The notes: generated from the sequence alone by a model not told the origin. Shown: positions 48,327 through 59,920, counted from the stretch's first letter. The stretch is 64,000 nt of DNA from Limnohabitans sp. (GCA_018882835.1 VERE01000001.1:1-64000), one strand, 5' to 3'. Program-made: numbers and translations.

Positions 48327-48810
48327 GGCGCGCCAACAAAGCCACTGCACGGGCCTCCATGCTTTGGCCTTGGCCCACGGGACCCAGTTTTTCTGCCGTT
48401 TTGGCTTTGACGTTGACTTGGCGCACATGCAGACCCAAATCTAGTGCGATATGTTCAGCCATGGTGGGCAACCAGGCCGCCAATTTCGGGCCCTGGGCCA
48501 CAATGGTGCTGTCGATGTTGCCAATCTGCCAACCGGCAGCCTTCAAAAAGCCTGCGGTATGCCGCAACAAAAGTCGCGAATCAGCGCCATGAAAGCGTGC
48601 GTCGGTGTCCGGAAAATGACGGCCGATGTCCCCCAACGCGGCGGCCCCCAGCAAGGCATCGATGACGGCATGCAGCAAGACGTCGGCATCCGAGTGCCCC
48701 AGCAGGCCTTTGTCGTGCGGGACATGCACCCCGCCCAAAATCAGTGGTCGCCCAGGCACCAGGGCGTGGACATCCCAGCCTTCGCCGATGCGAAACGGTA
48801 AATCGCTCAT
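48319..48810 (-). CDS. ispF: 2-C-methyl-D-erythritol 2,4-cyclodiphosphate synthase
   Basis: [42 protein letters not shown]. Confidence 0.98.
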   Translation of the reverse strand: MSDLPFRIGEGWDVHALVPGRPLILGGVHVPHDKGLLGHSDADVLLHAVIDALLGAAALGDIGRHFPDTDARFHGADSRLLLRHTAGFLKAAGWQIGNIDSTIVAQGPKLAAWLPTMAEHIALDLGLHVRQVNVKAKTAEKLGPVGQGQSMEARAVALLARLS

Positions 48811-49529
48811 GCAGAGGCCTCCTTGTTGGCCTGGCGTGCCGCCAACAATGCGCGCGCCAATTGAAAATCTTCAGGGTAAGTGACTTTGAAGTTGTGTGCG
48901 CTGCCGCGCACCAGCAAGGGGGCGAGCCCGATGTGCTCCATGGCGGAGGCTTCATCGGTGACCGCATCGCCAGCCTGGACCAAAGCCTCGGCCAGCACGC
49001 CCAGACGAAACATTTGCGGGGTTTGAGCCAACCATTTGCCACTGCGGTCCAGCGTGGCTTGTACACGCCCGCCCCGCTCTGATTTAAGGGTATCGGCCAG
49101 CGGTTGCGCCAGCAAGCCACCCACGGCATCGGCTCTGCAAGCCGATATCAGGTTGGCAATGTGGGCTGGCTCAATCAGGCAGCGCGCAGCATCATGCACC
49201 ATCACCCAGTCGGCGTCGCTGGCACCTTGAGAGTGCAAATGGCGCAAGCCAGCCAGAACGCTTTGGGCGCGCGTGGCACCGCCAACCGATGCCACTGACC
49301 AATGCCCTAGCCCGTATTGCGTCAGAAAGTCCGACAAGGTGACGTCGCCAGGCGCGACCACCAGCAGGCACTGGCTCAAGCCCGCAACCTGCGCAAAAGC
49401 CTTCACCGTGTGAATCACCAGAGGCTGGCCTTCCAGCAAGGTGTATTGCTTGGGCAAGGCTGTGCCTGCGCGGCTGCCAGAGCCTGCGCAGGGAATCAAA
49501 ACATGTATCTTTTCGGGGACAGTGGCCAT
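48807..49529 (-). CDS. ispD: 2-C-methyl-D-erythritol 4-phosphate cytidylyltransferase
   Basis: [40 protein letters not shown]. Confidence 0.97.
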   Translation of the reverse strand: MATVPEKIHVLIPCAGSGSRAGTALPKQYTLLEGQPLVIHTVKAFAQVAGLSQCLLVVAPGDVTLSDFLTQYGLGHWSVASVGGATRAQSVLAGLRHLHSQGASDADWVMVHDAARCLIEPAHIANLISACRADAVGGLLAQPLADTLKSERGGRVQATLDRSGKWLAQTPQMFRLGVLAEALVQAGDAVTDEASAMEHIGLAPLLVRGSAHNFKVTYPEDFQLARALLAARQANKEASA

Positions 49530-49624
49530 GCGGTGTGTGTTGAAGCTGGCCTCATTCTAAAATCCTTCTACCACCCCACACTGTCGTGCCTGGGGTGGTT
49601 TGTCATTGTTCGGCCCCTTTTTTG

Positions 49625-52600
49625 ATGCAAGCACCCTCCCTTCTCCCCGGCAAACGCTTTACCCTGCCCCGCCCCGTCGGCTCTGCCGATGCCTTGTTAC
49701 TGGCACGCCTGGGCGAGCGTGAAAAAGCCCAGGGGCGCCGTGTGGCGATGGTCACGGCCGATGCCCAGGATGCACAGCGGCTGCTGGAAGAAATGCCTTT
49801 CTTCGCGCCCGATTTGCGCTGCGTGCTGTTTCCCGATTGGGAAACCTTGCCTTATGACAGCTTCTCGCCACACCAAGACCTGATCAGCGAACGCCTGGCT
49901 ACGCTGTGGCGCATTTCTCAGGGCGAAGCCGATGTGGTGCTGATTCCGGCCACCACCGCCCTTTACCGGCTGGCCCCGCCCGCTTTCTTGGCTGGCTACA
50001 CCTTTCATTTGAAAGTCAAGCAACACCTGGACGAAGCCCAGCTCAAATCGCAATTGACCTTGGCTGGTTACCAGCATGTGACCCAAGTGGTCAGCCCAGG
50101 CGAATATGCTGTCCGGGGCGGCTTGATCGATCTGTTCCCCATGGGGTCGCTGGTGCCCTACCGTCTGGACCTGTTCGACGACGAAATCGACTCGATTCGA
50201 ACCTTCGACCCCGATAGCCAGCGCAGCCTCTATCCGGTGCCCGAAGTGCGCTTGCTGCCAGGCCGGGAGTTTCCGATGGACGAAGCCGCACGGGGAAAAT
50301 TCCGCAGCCGCTGGCGAGAATTGCTCGAAGGCGACCCCACGCGCAGCCGGCTTTACAAAGACATGGGATTGGGCGTGGCCACGGCCGGCATTGAGTACTA
50401 CCTGCCCTTGTTTTTTGAAGACACTGCCACGGTGTTCGATTACCTGGGCGAGCAGGCCGTGATGGTCCTGCACGGCGAACTCGAAAGCGCTTTTCAACGC
50501 TTTTGGGAGGACACCCAAGACCGCTACCGCTTGGTGCAAGGTGACCCTCAACGGCCGGCCCTGCCACCGTCGGCCCTGTTCCTCAGTGCAGAGCAGTTCT
50601 ATGCCCGCGCCAATGTCCACGCGCAGCTCTCTTTGCGACCTCAGCTGGAAGACGTGGCGGACAACGCCTTCGCCCAACGCTTGCCGGACATTCGCGCCGA
50701 GCGCGGCACCGATGACCCCTTGCTGCGGCTGAAAGCGCACACGGCGCAAACGACTCACCGTGTCTTGGTGCTGGCCGAAAGCGATGGCCGCCGCGAAAGC
50801 CTGCTGGACTTTCTGCGGGCCAGCCAAATGGACACGCCGGTGTTTGACTCGCTGGAAGACTTTCTCACCAGCGAGGAAACCTTCGGGCTGGCCACAGCCC
50901 CGCTTTATGCCGGCTTTGCCTGGGTCGAGCAAGGCCTGGACCTGGTCACGGAAACCGAACTGTTTGCCAGCGGCCCCACGGCACGCCGTCGCAAAAAGCA
51001 AGAACAAGTCAGCGATGTCGACGCGCTCATCAAAGACCTGTCCGAACTGCAACTCGGTGACCCAGTGGTGCACAGCGCGCATGGTATCGGGCGGTACCGG
51101 GGCCTGATCCATCTGGACATGGGCAACACCCTGGCCGATGGCAGTGCGGCGCTGCAGGAATTCTTGCACCTGGAATATGCCGACAAGGCGGTGCTGTACG
51201 TGCCGGTGAGCCAATTGCACCTGATCAGCCGCTACACCGGCGTGAGTGCCGATGAGGCACCCATGCACCGCCTGGGCTCCGGCCAATGGGACAAAGCCCG
51301 CCGCCGTGCCGCCGAGCAAGTGCGCGATGCCGCGGCTGAATTGCTGAACGTGTACGCGCGCCGCGCCGCCCGCGAAGGCCATGCCTTTCGCTATGCTGCG
51401 CAAGACTACGAAGTGTTTGCCAACGATTTCGGCTTCGAAGAGACACCGGATCAGCGGGCCGCGATTCACGCTGTGATTCAAGACATGATCAGCCCACAGC
51501 CTATGGACCGTTTGGTGTGTGGTGATGTGGGCTTTGGCAAAACCGAGGTGGCTTTGCGTGCCGCCTTCATTGCCGTGACGGGGGGCAGGCAAGTGGCCTT
51601 CCTCGCGCCGACCACGCTGTTGGCCGAGCAGCATTTTCAAACCCTGACCGACCGATTCTCCAAATGGCCGGTCAAGATTGCGGAGATGAGCCGCTTTCGC
51701 ACCACCAAAGAAATCAACGCCGCCGCGGCTGGCATTGCCGAAGGCACGGTGGACATCGTGGTGGGCACCCACAAATTGCTGAGCGAGTCTGTCAAATTCA
51801 AAAACCTGGGCTTGCTCATCATCGATGAGGAGCACCGCTTTGGGGTGCGCCACAAAGAGGCGATGAAGTCACTGCGCGCCGAGGTGGACGTGCTGACCCT
51901 GACCGCCACACCCATTCCGCGAACCTTGGGCATGGCGCTGGAGGGCTTGCGTGATTTGAGCGTGATCGCCACCGCCCCGCAACGCCGGCTGGCCATCAAG
52001 ACCTTTGTGCGCAACGAGGGGCAAGGCGTGATCCGTGAAGCGGTGTTGCGCGAGTTGAAACGTGGCGGGCAATGCTACTTCTTGCACAACGAAGTGGAGA
52101 CCATTGAGAACCGCAAGGCCAAGCTTGAAGAATTCCTGCCCGAAGCCCGCATCGCCATCGCCCACGGCCAAATGCCCGAGCGAGAACTCGAGCGCGTGAT
52201 GCGTGACTTCGTGGCCCAGCGCTACAACATTTTGCTGTGCTCCACCATCATTGAAACCGGCATTGATGTGCCGACGGCCAACACCATTCTGATCAGCCGC
52301 GCCGACAAGTTCGGCTTGGCCCAGTTGCACCAATTGCGCGGCCGTGTGGGTCGCAGCCACCACCAGGCCTATGCCTATTTGCTGGTGCCTGAAATCGACG
52401 GCCTGACCAAGCAGGCCGCGCAGCGGCTGGAGGCGATCCAGCAAATGGAAGAGCTGGGCTCGGGCTTTTACCTGGCCATGCACGACTTGGAAATTCGTGG
52501 CGCTGGCGAAGTGCTGGGCGAGAGCCAGAGTGGCAACATGATGGAAGTGGGCTTTCAGCTTTACAACGAAATGTTGGCCGAAGCCGTGCGCGCATTGAAG

Positions 52601-53092
52601 AACGGCCAAGAGCCCGACCTGCTAAGCCCGCTGAATGTCACCACCGAAATCAATTTGCACGCGCCGGCCCTGTTGCCCGACAGCTACTGCGGCGATGTGC
52701 ACCTGCGTTTGTCGTTCTATAAAAAACTGGCAATGGCCAAGAACTCTGACCAGGTCGACGCCTTGCTGGAAGAAATTGTGGACCGCTTTGGCAAGCTGCC
52801 CGTACAGGCGCAAACCCTGATTGATGTGCACCGCCTGCGCGTGATCGCACGGCCCTATGGCGTGGCCAAAGTGGATTCCGCGCCGGGGGTGACCCACATC
52901 AGCTTCAAACCCAACCCGCCGATCGATGCCATGCGCATCATCGAACTGGTTCAGAAAAACCGTCACATCAAATTGGCGGGCAATGACAAATTGCGCATTG
53001 AACGCGAACTCACCGATGTGCACCAGCGTGCCCAGCTGGTTCGCGATGTGCTGCGCAGCCTTGGACAACCCAACGTCAAAGAAACCTCATGA
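49625..53092 (+). CDS. mfd: Transcription-repair coupling factor
   Basis: 1155 aa; GDVGFGKTEVALRAAF, IIDEEHRFGV, RGRVGRSHHQAYAYLL. Confidence 0.98.
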   Translation: MQAPSLLPGKRFTLPRPVGSADALLLARLGEREKAQGRRVAMVTADAQDAQRLLEEMPFFAPDLRCVLFPDWETLPYDSFSPHQDLISERLATLWRISQGEADVVLIPATTALYRLAPPAFLAGYTFHLKVKQHLDEAQLKSQLTLAGYQHVTQVVSPGEYAVRGGLIDLFPMGSLVPYRLDLFDDEIDSIRTFDPDSQRSLYPVPEVRLLPGREFPMDEAARGKFRSRWRELLEGDPTRSRLYKDMGLGVATAGIEYYLPLFFEDTATVFDYLGEQAVMVLHGELESAFQRFWEDTQDRYRLVQGDPQRPALPPSALFLSAEQFYARANVHAQLSLRPQLEDVADNAFAQRLPDIRAERGTDDPLLRLKAHTAQTTHRVLVLAESDGRRESLLDFLRASQMDTPVFDSLEDFLTSEETFGLATAPLYAGFAWVEQGLDLVTETELFASGPTARRRKKQEQVSDVDALIKDLSELQLGDPVVHSAHGIGRYRGLIHLDMGNTLADGSAALQEFLHLEYADKAVLYVPVSQLHLISRYTGVSADEAPMHRLGSGQWDKARRRAAEQVRDAAAELLNVYARRAAREGHAFRYAAQDYEVFANDFGFEETPDQRAAIHAVIQDMISPQPMDRLVCGDVGFGKTEVALRAAFIAVTGGRQVAFLAPTTLLAEQHFQTLTDRFSKWPVKIAEMSRFRTTKEINAAAAGIAEGTVDIVVGTHKLLSESVKFKNLGLLIIDEEHRFGVRHKEAMKSLRAEVDVLTLTATPIPRTLGMALEGLRDLSVIATAPQRRLAIKTFVRNEGQGVIREAVLRELKRGGQCYFLHNEVETIENRKAKLEEFLPEARIAIAHGQMPERELERVMRDFVAQRYNILLCSTIIETGIDVPTANTILISRADKFGLAQLHQLRGRVGRSHHQAYAYLLVPEIDGLTKQAAQRLEAIQQMEELGSGFYLAMHDLEIRGAGEVLGESQSGNMMEVGFQLYNEMLAEAVRALKNGQEPDLLSPLNVTTEINLHAPALLPDSYCGDVHLRLSFYKKLAMAKNSDQVDALLEEIVDRFGKLPVQAQTLIDVHRLRVIARPYGVAKVDSAPGVTHISFKPNPPIDAMRIIELVQKNRHIKLAGNDKLRIERELTDVHQRAQLVRDVLRSLGQPNVKETS

Positions 53093-53811
53093 GCACGATT
53101 GTTTCCCCCGGCCTGACCTTGCAGGGCGTGACCCCACCCTTGTCGCTGAAAAATTTTGGCTTGATTGCCTTCGACATGGACTCGACCCTGATCAATATCG
53201 AGTGCATTGACGAGGTGGCTGACGCCGCCGGCCGCAAGGCCGAAGTGGCGGCCATCACCGAAGCGGCCATGCGCGGCGAAATCACCGACTACAAAGACAG
53301 CCTGCGCCGGCGCGTGGCTCTGCTCAAGGGCGTGCCCGAAAGCGCCTTGAGCGAGGTCTACCAGCAACGCTTGCGTCTGAACCCGGGGGCCGCCGAACTG
53401 GTGCAAGCCTGCAAGGCTGCGGGCTTGAAAGTGCTGCTGGTCAGCGGCGGCTTCACTTATTTCACCGACCGCGTGCGTGACACCCTGGGCATCGACTTCA
53501 CGCGCAGCAATGTGTTCGAAATCGAGAACGGCTTGCTCACCGGCCGCATGGTGGACCAACCCTGGGGCGACATTTGCGACGGCGAAGAAAAGCGCCGCAT
53601 GGTGTTGCAAACCTGCGCACAGCTGGGGATCACGCCGGGCCAAGCCATCGCCATGGGGGATGGCGCCAACGATTTGCCAATGATGAAAGCCTGCGCCGAT
53701 GCCGGCGGCCTCTCGGTGGCTTACCACGCCAAGCCGAAAGTGCGTGAGCAGGCAAGGGTGTCGATCGCGTCCGGTGGCCTCGACCGCCTGCTGGAAATTT
53801 TTGCCCGCTGA
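53089..53811 (+). CDS. serB: Phosphoserine phosphatase
   Basis: IAFDMDSTLINIECIDEVAD, VSGGFTYFTDRVRDTLG, MGDGANDLPMM. Confidence 0.97.
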   Translation: MSTIVSPGLTLQGVTPPLSLKNFGLIAFDMDSTLINIECIDEVADAAGRKAEVAAITEAAMRGEITDYKDSLRRRVALLKGVPESALSEVYQQRLRLNPGAAELVQACKAAGLKVLLVSGGFTYFTDRVRDTLGIDFTRSNVFEIENGLLTGRMVDQPWGDICDGEEKRRMVLQTCAQLGITPGQAIAMGDGANDLPMMKACADAGGLSVAYHAKPKVREQARVSIASGGLDRLLEIFAR

Positions 53812-53871
53812 CGGCTTTGTTAGGCCCCCCCTCAGGGCCACTGCAATCCCAAGCCGAAAAGAAATCGTTGC

Positions 53872-54927
53872 TTAAGCGAAAGTCAGCTGGACTTTCATCG
53901 ACTGGTGGCGGTCTGCGGCCAGCGCGAAAGCTTCTTCGAATTGGGTATACGGCAAGCTGTGGCTGATCAGAGGCTTGACGTCGACCAAGCCTTTGTTCAT
54001 CAGCTCGACTGCCAAGGCAAATTCTTCGTGGAAGCGGAAGGAGCCGCGCAGGTCGAACTCTTTGGCGACCAACACGTTGAGGGGAATGCTGATTTCACCG
54101 CCCGTGCCCACCTGCACAATGATGCCGCGCGGCTTGAGTACGTCAAAACCTGCGCGCAAAGCCTGCGCATTGCCGCTGGCTTCAATCAGCACATCAAAGT
54201 AACCTTTGTCGGCCTTGTAGCCGTCCAGTCCATCAGGGTGGGTGGCCACGTTGACCGTGTGGTCGGCCCCGACTTGGCGCACACGCGCCAGGGTTTGGTC
54301 GGTCACGTCCGTGGCCACCACTTCGGCGGCTCCGGCGCGGCGCGCTGCGATGACGATCAAGGCGCCAATGGGACCGCAGCCTGTGACCAACACGCGCTTG
54401 CCCAGCAGATCGCCAGCACGGCGCACAGAATGCAGGGCCACCGACAGCGGCTCGGCCATGGCCGCTTCGGCATCGCTCACGTTGTCCGCGACGGCATGGG
54501 CTTGCCAGGCCTCGATGATCAACTCTTGCCGGAAGGCGCCCTGAATGTGAGGCCAAGGCATGGCACTGCCATAAAAACGCATGTTCAGGCAATGGTTGTG
54601 CTGGCCCTTTTGGCAATACGCGCAATGGCCGCAGGGACGGCTGGGACTGATCGAAATGCGGGTGCCGGCTTGAATTGACCTGACCGCGGCGCCCACCTCG
54701 GCCACCACACCCGACACCTCGTGGCCCAGCACCATGGGTTGCTTGACACGGACAGTGCCAAAGCCACCATGCTGAAAGTAATGCAGATCGGAGCCACAAA
54801 TGCCACCGGCGCGCATGTGCACGCGCAGTTGGTTTTCACCCAAGGCTTCATGCGGCGTGTCTTCAATGCGCAGATCGCGGGCGGAATGGATGACGAGGGC
54901 TTGAGGCATGAGATTCTCCGGTTTCAA
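53872..54927 (-). CDS. Zinc-dependent L-idonate 5-dehydrogenase-like (MDR family)
   Basis: GGICGSDLHYFQHGGFG, GHEVSGVVAEVG, VTGCGPIGALIV. Confidence 0.85.
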   Translation of the reverse strand: MKPENLMPQALVIHSARDLRIEDTPHEALGENQLRVHMRAGGICGSDLHYFQHGGFGTVRVKQPMVLGHEVSGVVAEVGAAVRSIQAGTRISISPSRPCGHCAYCQKGQHNHCLNMRFYGSAMPWPHIQGAFRQELIIEAWQAHAVADNVSDAEAAMAEPLSVALHSVRRAGDLLGKRVLVTGCGPIGALIVIAARRAGAAEVVATDVTDQTLARVRQVGADHTVNVATHPDGLDGYKADKGYFDVLIEASGNAQALRAGFDVLKPRGIIVQVGTGGEISIPLNVLVAKEFDLRGSFRFHEEFALAVELMNKGLVDVKPLISHSLPYTQFEEAFALAADRHQSMKVQLTFA

Positions 54928-55742
54928 AGAGTGGCGGTCACGCCGCCGTCCACGTAAAGGATATGACCATTGACAAAATCAGAGGCAGCACTGGACAGGA
55001 AGACCGCGGCGCCAACCAAGTCTTGCACATCGCCCCAACGCGCGCTGGGGGTGCGGCCAATCAGCCAGGCGCTGAACTTTTCATCGGCCACCAGGGACTG
55101 TGTGAGTTCGGTCTTGAAGTAGCCCGGCCCCAAGCCGTTGACCTGAATGCCGTGCTTGCCCCAATCGATGGCCATGCCCTTGGTCAGCATTTTCATGGCG
55201 CCTTTGGAGGCCGCATACGGCGCAATACCGGGCCGTCCGAGTTCGCTCTGGACCGAGCAGATGTTCACGATCTTGCCCCGCTGACGCTGAATCATGTGTT
55301 GCGCCACAGCGCGTGACACCAAAAACGCGCTGTCCAGGTTGGTGCGCATGATGTTGTGCCACTGCGCCACCGGGAACTGGTCGAGTGGCGAGCGAAAGGT
55401 CATGCCGGCGTTGTTGACCAAAATATCGATGGCCCCCGCTTGGGTTTCAATGCGGGCAATGGCCGCATCGACTTCGGCCTGGGCCGTGACATCGAAACCT
55501 TCGCTGAGCACGCGCTGCGCCCCATCGCCCGTTGCGGCCTGAACTTCATCACGCAGGGTCTGTGCCGCGCGTGACAGCTTGCCAGTATCGCGACCATTGA
55601 GAATCACCCGCGCCCCGGCCGACAGCAGGCCGCGCGCCAGCGCAAAGCCAATGCCACCACTGGAGCCCGTGATCAAGGCAGTACGACCGCGCAAGTCAAA
55701 CATGCGCAGTGCCGAAGGAAGAGAAGATGTGTTATTCGTCAT
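54924..55742 (-). CDS. SDR oxidoreductase, gluconate 5-dehydrogenase-like
   Basis: FDLRGRTALITGSSGGIGFALARGL, YAASKGAMKMLTKGMAIDWGKHGIQVNGLGPGYFKTELT. Confidence 0.85.
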   Translation of the reverse strand: MTNNTSSLPSALRMFDLRGRTALITGSSGGIGFALARGLLSAGARVILNGRDTGKLSRAAQTLRDEVQAATGDGAQRVLSEGFDVTAQAEVDAAIARIETQAGAIDILVNNAGMTFRSPLDQFPVAQWHNIMRTNLDSAFLVSRAVAQHMIQRQRGKIVNICSVQSELGRPGIAPYAASKGAMKMLTKGMAIDWGKHGIQVNGLGPGYFKTELTQSLVADEKFSAWLIGRTPSARWGDVQDLVGAAVFLSSAASDFVNGHILYVDGGVTATL

Positions 55743-55751
55743 ACGATATGA
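55739..55751. promoter_or_regulatory. Palindromic operator candidate TCATA-cga-TATGA in divergent promoter
   Basis: Seen directly; overlaps the proposed ATG of the SDR gene. Confidence 0.4.
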
Positions 55752-55815
55752 TTTTAGAAGAAAAACCGCTTTTCCGACTTGCCGCATGGCTTCGTAGAAA
55801 CCCCCAGGAGACACC

Positions 55816-56865
55816 ATGACCTCACCTCCCCGCTATGCCGCCGAACAGCTTCACCGCTATGCCAGCGCCTTGCTGCAAAAGGCGGGCATGCAAACCGAAC
55901 TCGCCGAGTGCGTGGCCGACACCTTGGTCCAGGGTGACTTGTTAGGCCACGACACCCATGGTTTGGCGTTGCTGGCTGGCTACCTCAAAGAGTTGGAAAC
56001 AGGCAGCATGCGTGCCCAGGGGGCGCCCCTGGTGGTCTCCGATCGCCCTGCTGCCCTGCTGTGGGACGGGCAGCGCCTGCCCGGCCCCTGGCTGATGAAA
56101 CAGGCCATGGACACGCTGACCCCACGTGCGCGCGAACTCGGTGTGTCCTCGCTGGTCATCCGCCGCAGCCACCACATTGCCTGTCTGGCTGTGTATCTGT
56201 TGCGCGCACTGCAAGACGATTTGCTGATGGTGCTGGCCTGCTCCGACGCCAACTCGGCCAGTGTGGCGCCTTTTGGCGGCACTCAGGCGGTGTTCACGCC
56301 CAACCCCTTGGCACTGGGCTTTCCTTTGAGCGACGAAAGTGGCGTGATGGTGGACATTTCTGCCTCCATCACCACCAATGGCATGAGCAACCGCAAGCAC
56401 AAGGCCGGCGAGAAATATGCCTACGATGTGCTGATCGATGCAGACGGCAACCCCAGCAACGACCCGGCCCTGCTGTTTGCCACCCCTCCCGGCACCCTGT
56501 TGCCAGTGGGCGGCCTCACCCACGGACACAAGGGCTATGGCTTGTCTTTGCTGGTTGAATCGCTGACAGGGGGTTTGGCGGGCCATGGCCGAGCAGACCC
56601 GAAAGAGGGCTGGGGTGCGACGGTGCACATCACCCTGTACGACCTGAAAGCCTTTGGCGGTCACGCCGAGTTCCTGCGCCAGATGGATACCGTGGCTGAA
56701 CGTTGTCGCACCAACAAGCCCATCGATCCGCAACGCCCGGTGCGCTTGCCCGGTGAGGGCGGGTTGGCGCGCCGCGCGCAGCAGCTGAAAGAGGGTGTGC
56801 AACTGCACCCCTCTATCCTGCCTTCGTTGGAAGACTACGCGAACAAATTTGGCGTGAAGCTCTGA
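55816..56865 (+). CDS. Ldh2/malate-ureidoglycolate dehydrogenase family oxidoreductase
   Basis: LLGHDTHGLALLAGYLKELETG, FTPNPLALGFP, HKGYGLSLLVESLTGGLAG. Confidence 0.9.
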   Translation: MTSPPRYAAEQLHRYASALLQKAGMQTELAECVADTLVQGDLLGHDTHGLALLAGYLKELETGSMRAQGAPLVVSDRPAALLWDGQRLPGPWLMKQAMDTLTPRARELGVSSLVIRRSHHIACLAVYLLRALQDDLLMVLACSDANSASVAPFGGTQAVFTPNPLALGFPLSDESGVMVDISASITTNGMSNRKHKAGEKYAYDVLIDADGNPSNDPALLFATPPGTLLPVGGLTHGHKGYGLSLLVESLTGGLAGHGRADPKEGWGATVHITLYDLKAFGGHAEFLRQMDTVAERCRTNKPIDPQRPVRLPGEGGLARRAQQLKEGVQLHPSILPSLEDYANKFGVKL

Positions 56866-56894
56866 GCATGAGATTGCGCTTGCGATGAGGGGTG

Positions 56895-58781
56895 CTAGCG
56901 CAAGGCTTGGTAGATGGCTTGTGCGAGGTCTTCGGAAATGCCATCCACAGTGCACAGGTCTTGCACACTGGCTTCGGCCACGCCGCGCACGCCGCCGAAG
57001 CGTTGCAACAGGCGGGCGCGTTTTTTCGGGCCCACACCAGGAATGTCTTCAAGCTTGCTGCCGCCCACGCGCACGCGTGCCCGCTGGGCACGCATGCCGG
57101 TGATGGCAAAGCGGTGGGCTTCGTCGCGAATTTGCGCCACCAGCATCAAGGCCGCCGAGTCGCGTCCCAGATAAACTTTTTCGCGACCATCGGCAAACAC
57201 CAGATCTTCAAGGCCGACCTTGCGGCCCTCGCCCTTTTCCACACCGACGATGCGAGACAGGTCCAAGCCCAGAGATTCGAAAACTTCGCGCGCCATGCCC
57301 ACCTGCCCTTTGCCGCCGTCGATCAACACCAAATCTGGAAAGCGCCCTTCCCCCAGGCGAACACTTTCGGCGAGTTTGCTGTATCGGCGCATCAGCACTT
57401 GGCGCATGGCGGCGTAATCATCCCCCGGCGTGATGCCCTCGATGTTGTATCGCCGGTACTCCGAGGCCTGCATTTTGTGGTGGTGAAAGACAACGCACGA
57501 GGCCTGCGTGGCCTCACCCGCCGTGTGTGAAATGTCGAAGCACTCGATGCGAAAGCCATCAAAGTCTTCTGGCGCAAGGTCCAAAGCTTCCAGCAAGGCG
57601 CGGGTGCGCGCTTGCTGCGAGCCCTCTTCGGCCAGCAAGCGCGTCAATTGAATTTGTGCATTTTGTTGCGCCATTTCCAGCCAGATGCGCCGCTGCTCTC
57701 GCGGCTGATGCACAGCGCTGATGCGCACGCCGCTTTGCTCGCTGAGGACATCGATCAAGCCTTTGTCCACACGATGGCTGGTGATCAGCGCTGGCGGCAC
57801 CGGCACCTCCAGGTAATGCTGGGCCAGAAAAGCCTCCAGCACTTCCGCAGGCTCGGCATCCTCGACATGCATCGGAAAGTAAGGCCGGTCGCCCAAATGG
57901 CGGCCACCGCGCACCATGGCGAGGTTGACGCAGGCTTTGCCGCCTTGAATTTGCACAGCCAGAATGTCCACGTCCTGGTCATCCACAGTGTCCACCGCTT
58001 GTTGGTGCAACACCTTGGAAAGCGCCGTGATCTGGTTGCGCAGTTCTGCGGCTTGCTCGAACTCAAGCTTGTCGGAATGCGCCAACATGCGCTGCTCCAA
58101 ATCGGCCATGACTTGCTGGGTTTCACCACGCAAAAAACGAGTGGCGCTGGCCACGTCCTTGGCATAGTCTTCCACCGAGATATGGCCGACACAAGGCCCC
58201 GAGCAGCGCTTGATTTGAAACAGCAAACATGGGCGCGTGCGATGGCTGAACACCGTGTCCTCGCAGGTGCGCAAGTGAAAGACTTTTTGCATCAGCCAAA
58301 TGGCTTCGCGCACCGCCCACACACTGGGGTAAGGCCCAAAATAGTCATGTCGCTTGTCGACCGCGCCGCGGTAGTACACCACCCTTGGAATGTCCGCCGG
58401 ATGGGGGGCTGAATCAGCTGTTGCGGCACCGGCGGGACGGGCCCGCGTGAGCTTCAAGTAAGGGTAGCTCTTATCGTCCCGAAAAAGAATGTTGTACTTG
58501 GGCTTGAGCGTCTTGATGAGGTTGTTTTCCAGCAGCAAGGCCTCCGCCTCCGAGCGCACCACCGTGGTTTCCATCCGCACGATCTTGCCCACCATGTGAC
58601 CAATGCGCGTTCCGCCGTGCTCGCGCTGAAAGTAGCTGGACACCCGCTTGCGCAGGTTGATGGCCTTGCCCACGTACAACACCTGGTCTTCCGCGTCGAA
58701 ATAGCGGTACACCCCCGGCAATGCCGGCAAAGCGGCCACCTCGGCCAGCAATGGTTCGGGAAAGACATGTGAAGAAGACAT
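56895..58781 (-). CDS. uvrC: Excinuclease ABC subunit C
   Basis: [57 protein letters not shown], two C-terminal HhH motifs. Confidence 0.97.
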   Translation of the reverse strand: MSSSHVFPEPLLAEVAALPALPGVYRYFDAEDQVLYVGKAINLRKRVSSYFQREHGGTRIGHMVGKIVRMETTVVRSEAEALLLENNLIKTLKPKYNILFRDDKSYPYLKLTRARPAGAATADSAPHPADIPRVVYYRGAVDKRHDYFGPYPSVWAVREAIWLMQKVFHLRTCEDTVFSHRTRPCLLFQIKRCSGPCVGHISVEDYAKDVASATRFLRGETQQVMADLEQRMLAHSDKLEFEQAAELRNQITALSKVLHQQAVDTVDDQDVDILAVQIQGGKACVNLAMVRGGRHLGDRPYFPMHVEDAEPAEVLEAFLAQHYLEVPVPPALITSHRVDKGLIDVLSEQSGVRISAVHQPREQRRIWLEMAQQNAQIQLTRLLAEEGSQQARTRALLEALDLAPEDFDGFRIECFDISHTAGEATQASCVVFHHHKMQASEYRRYNIEGITPGDDYAAMRQVLMRRYSKLAESVRLGEGRFPDLVLIDGGKGQVGMAREVFESLGLDLSRIVGVEKGEGRKVGLEDLVFADGREKVYLGRDSAALMLVAQIRDEAHRFAITGMRAQRARVRVGGSKLEDIPGVGPKKRARLLQRFGGVRGVAEASVQDLCTVDGISEDLAQAIYQALR

Positions 58782-58833
58782 GGGGCTATTGTGCCGACTC
58801 TGCAACCCCAGGCGCTCGCGGTATAAATAGGCC

Positions 58834-59889
58834 ATGACAGCCTCCCCCCGCTCAACCCTTGAAGCCGCCCCTTTGGAGCTGCGCTGGGATATTTTTTGCC
58901 AGGTCATCGACAACCACGGCGATCTTGGGGTGTGCTGGCGCCTGGCGCGCTCATTGGGTGCGCTGGGGATGCGCGTCAGGCTCTGGGTCGACGATGCCTC
59001 TGCACTGGCCTGGATGGCGCCCGCAGGGCATCCGCAGGTGCAAGTCTTGCCCTGGCCGCTCACTGCCCCTGGTGACCTTGCCGATGTGGTCATCGAAGCC
59101 TTTGGCTGCGAGTTGCCCCACAGTTACCAGGTGATGTTGGGGCAAAACCCCCGATCCTGCATCTGGCTCAACCTGGAGTACCTCAGCGCCGAGGCCTATG
59201 TGGCGCGCATGCATGGGTTGCCCTCGCCAGTGCTGAGCGGGCCGGCGAAGGGATGTACCAAATGGTTTTTCTATCCCGGCTTCACGGCGCAGACCGGTGG
59301 CTTGCTGCGCGAGCCAGGATTGCCAATGCCTTCATTCGCGCCTGGCGCACAGCCCTTGACGGTCAGCCTGTTCTGTTACGAACCGGTGAATCTGGCAGCC
59401 ATGCTGCAGCGCTTGTCTGAGTTAGCGCACGGGGTGCATCTGAAGATCACGGCGGGTCGGGCCCAACAGGCCGTGGCAGCGCTGGGGCAGATACCGGCAC
59501 TCAACCGCTTGAGCTGCCAGGCTTTGCCCCACATGCCCCAGGATGATTTCGATGCGATGCTGCAAACCTCGGATTTGAACTTTGTGCGCGGCGAAGACTC
59601 CCTGGTTCGCGCCCTGTGGGCCGGCAAACCTTTCGTCTGGCAAATTTACCCGCAGCACGATGGTGCCCACTGGCACAAACTGACGGCCTTTCTGGATAGC
59701 TTGTCAGCGCCTACGGTGGTGCGTGCTTGGCACCTGTTCTGGAACGCCGATGAAGCCGCCCCCTGCCCGCCGTTGACTGCGCCGGACTGGCAAATTTGGC
59801 AGATCTGGGCCCGCGAAACCCAGGCCATTTTGCGCCAACAAACCGATTTGACCCGGCAGTTGATCGACTTTGTGGTGAAAAAGCGTTAA
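58834..59889 (+). CDS. earP: EF-P arginine rhamnosyltransferase EarP
   Basis: [67 protein letters not shown]. Confidence 0.95.
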   Translation: MTASPRSTLEAAPLELRWDIFCQVIDNHGDLGVCWRLARSLGALGMRVRLWVDDASALAWMAPAGHPQVQVLPWPLTAPGDLADVVIEAFGCELPHSYQVMLGQNPRSCIWLNLEYLSAEAYVARMHGLPSPVLSGPAKGCTKWFFYPGFTAQTGGLLREPGLPMPSFAPGAQPLTVSLFCYEPVNLAAMLQRLSELAHGVHLKITAGRAQQAVAALGQIPALNRLSCQALPHMPQDDFDAMLQTSDLNFVRGEDSLVRALWAGKPFVWQIYPQHDGAHWHKLTAFLDSLSAPTVVRAWHLFWNADEAAPCPPLTAPDWQIWQIWARETQAILRQQTDLTRQLIDFVVKKR

Positions 59890-59902
59890 AATTCAAGGCT
59901 TT

Positions 59903-59920
59903 GCGAATTCTGGAATTCGC
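59903..59920. repeat. 18-bp palindrome GCGAATTC-tg-GAATTCGC between earP and efp
   Basis: Seen directly. Confidence 0.8.

Noticed and set aside
49697-51853. 718-aa minus-strand ORF opposite mfd
   Set aside because: Longest shadow ORF in the window, but exactly antisense to conserved mfd; composition typical of antisense translation.
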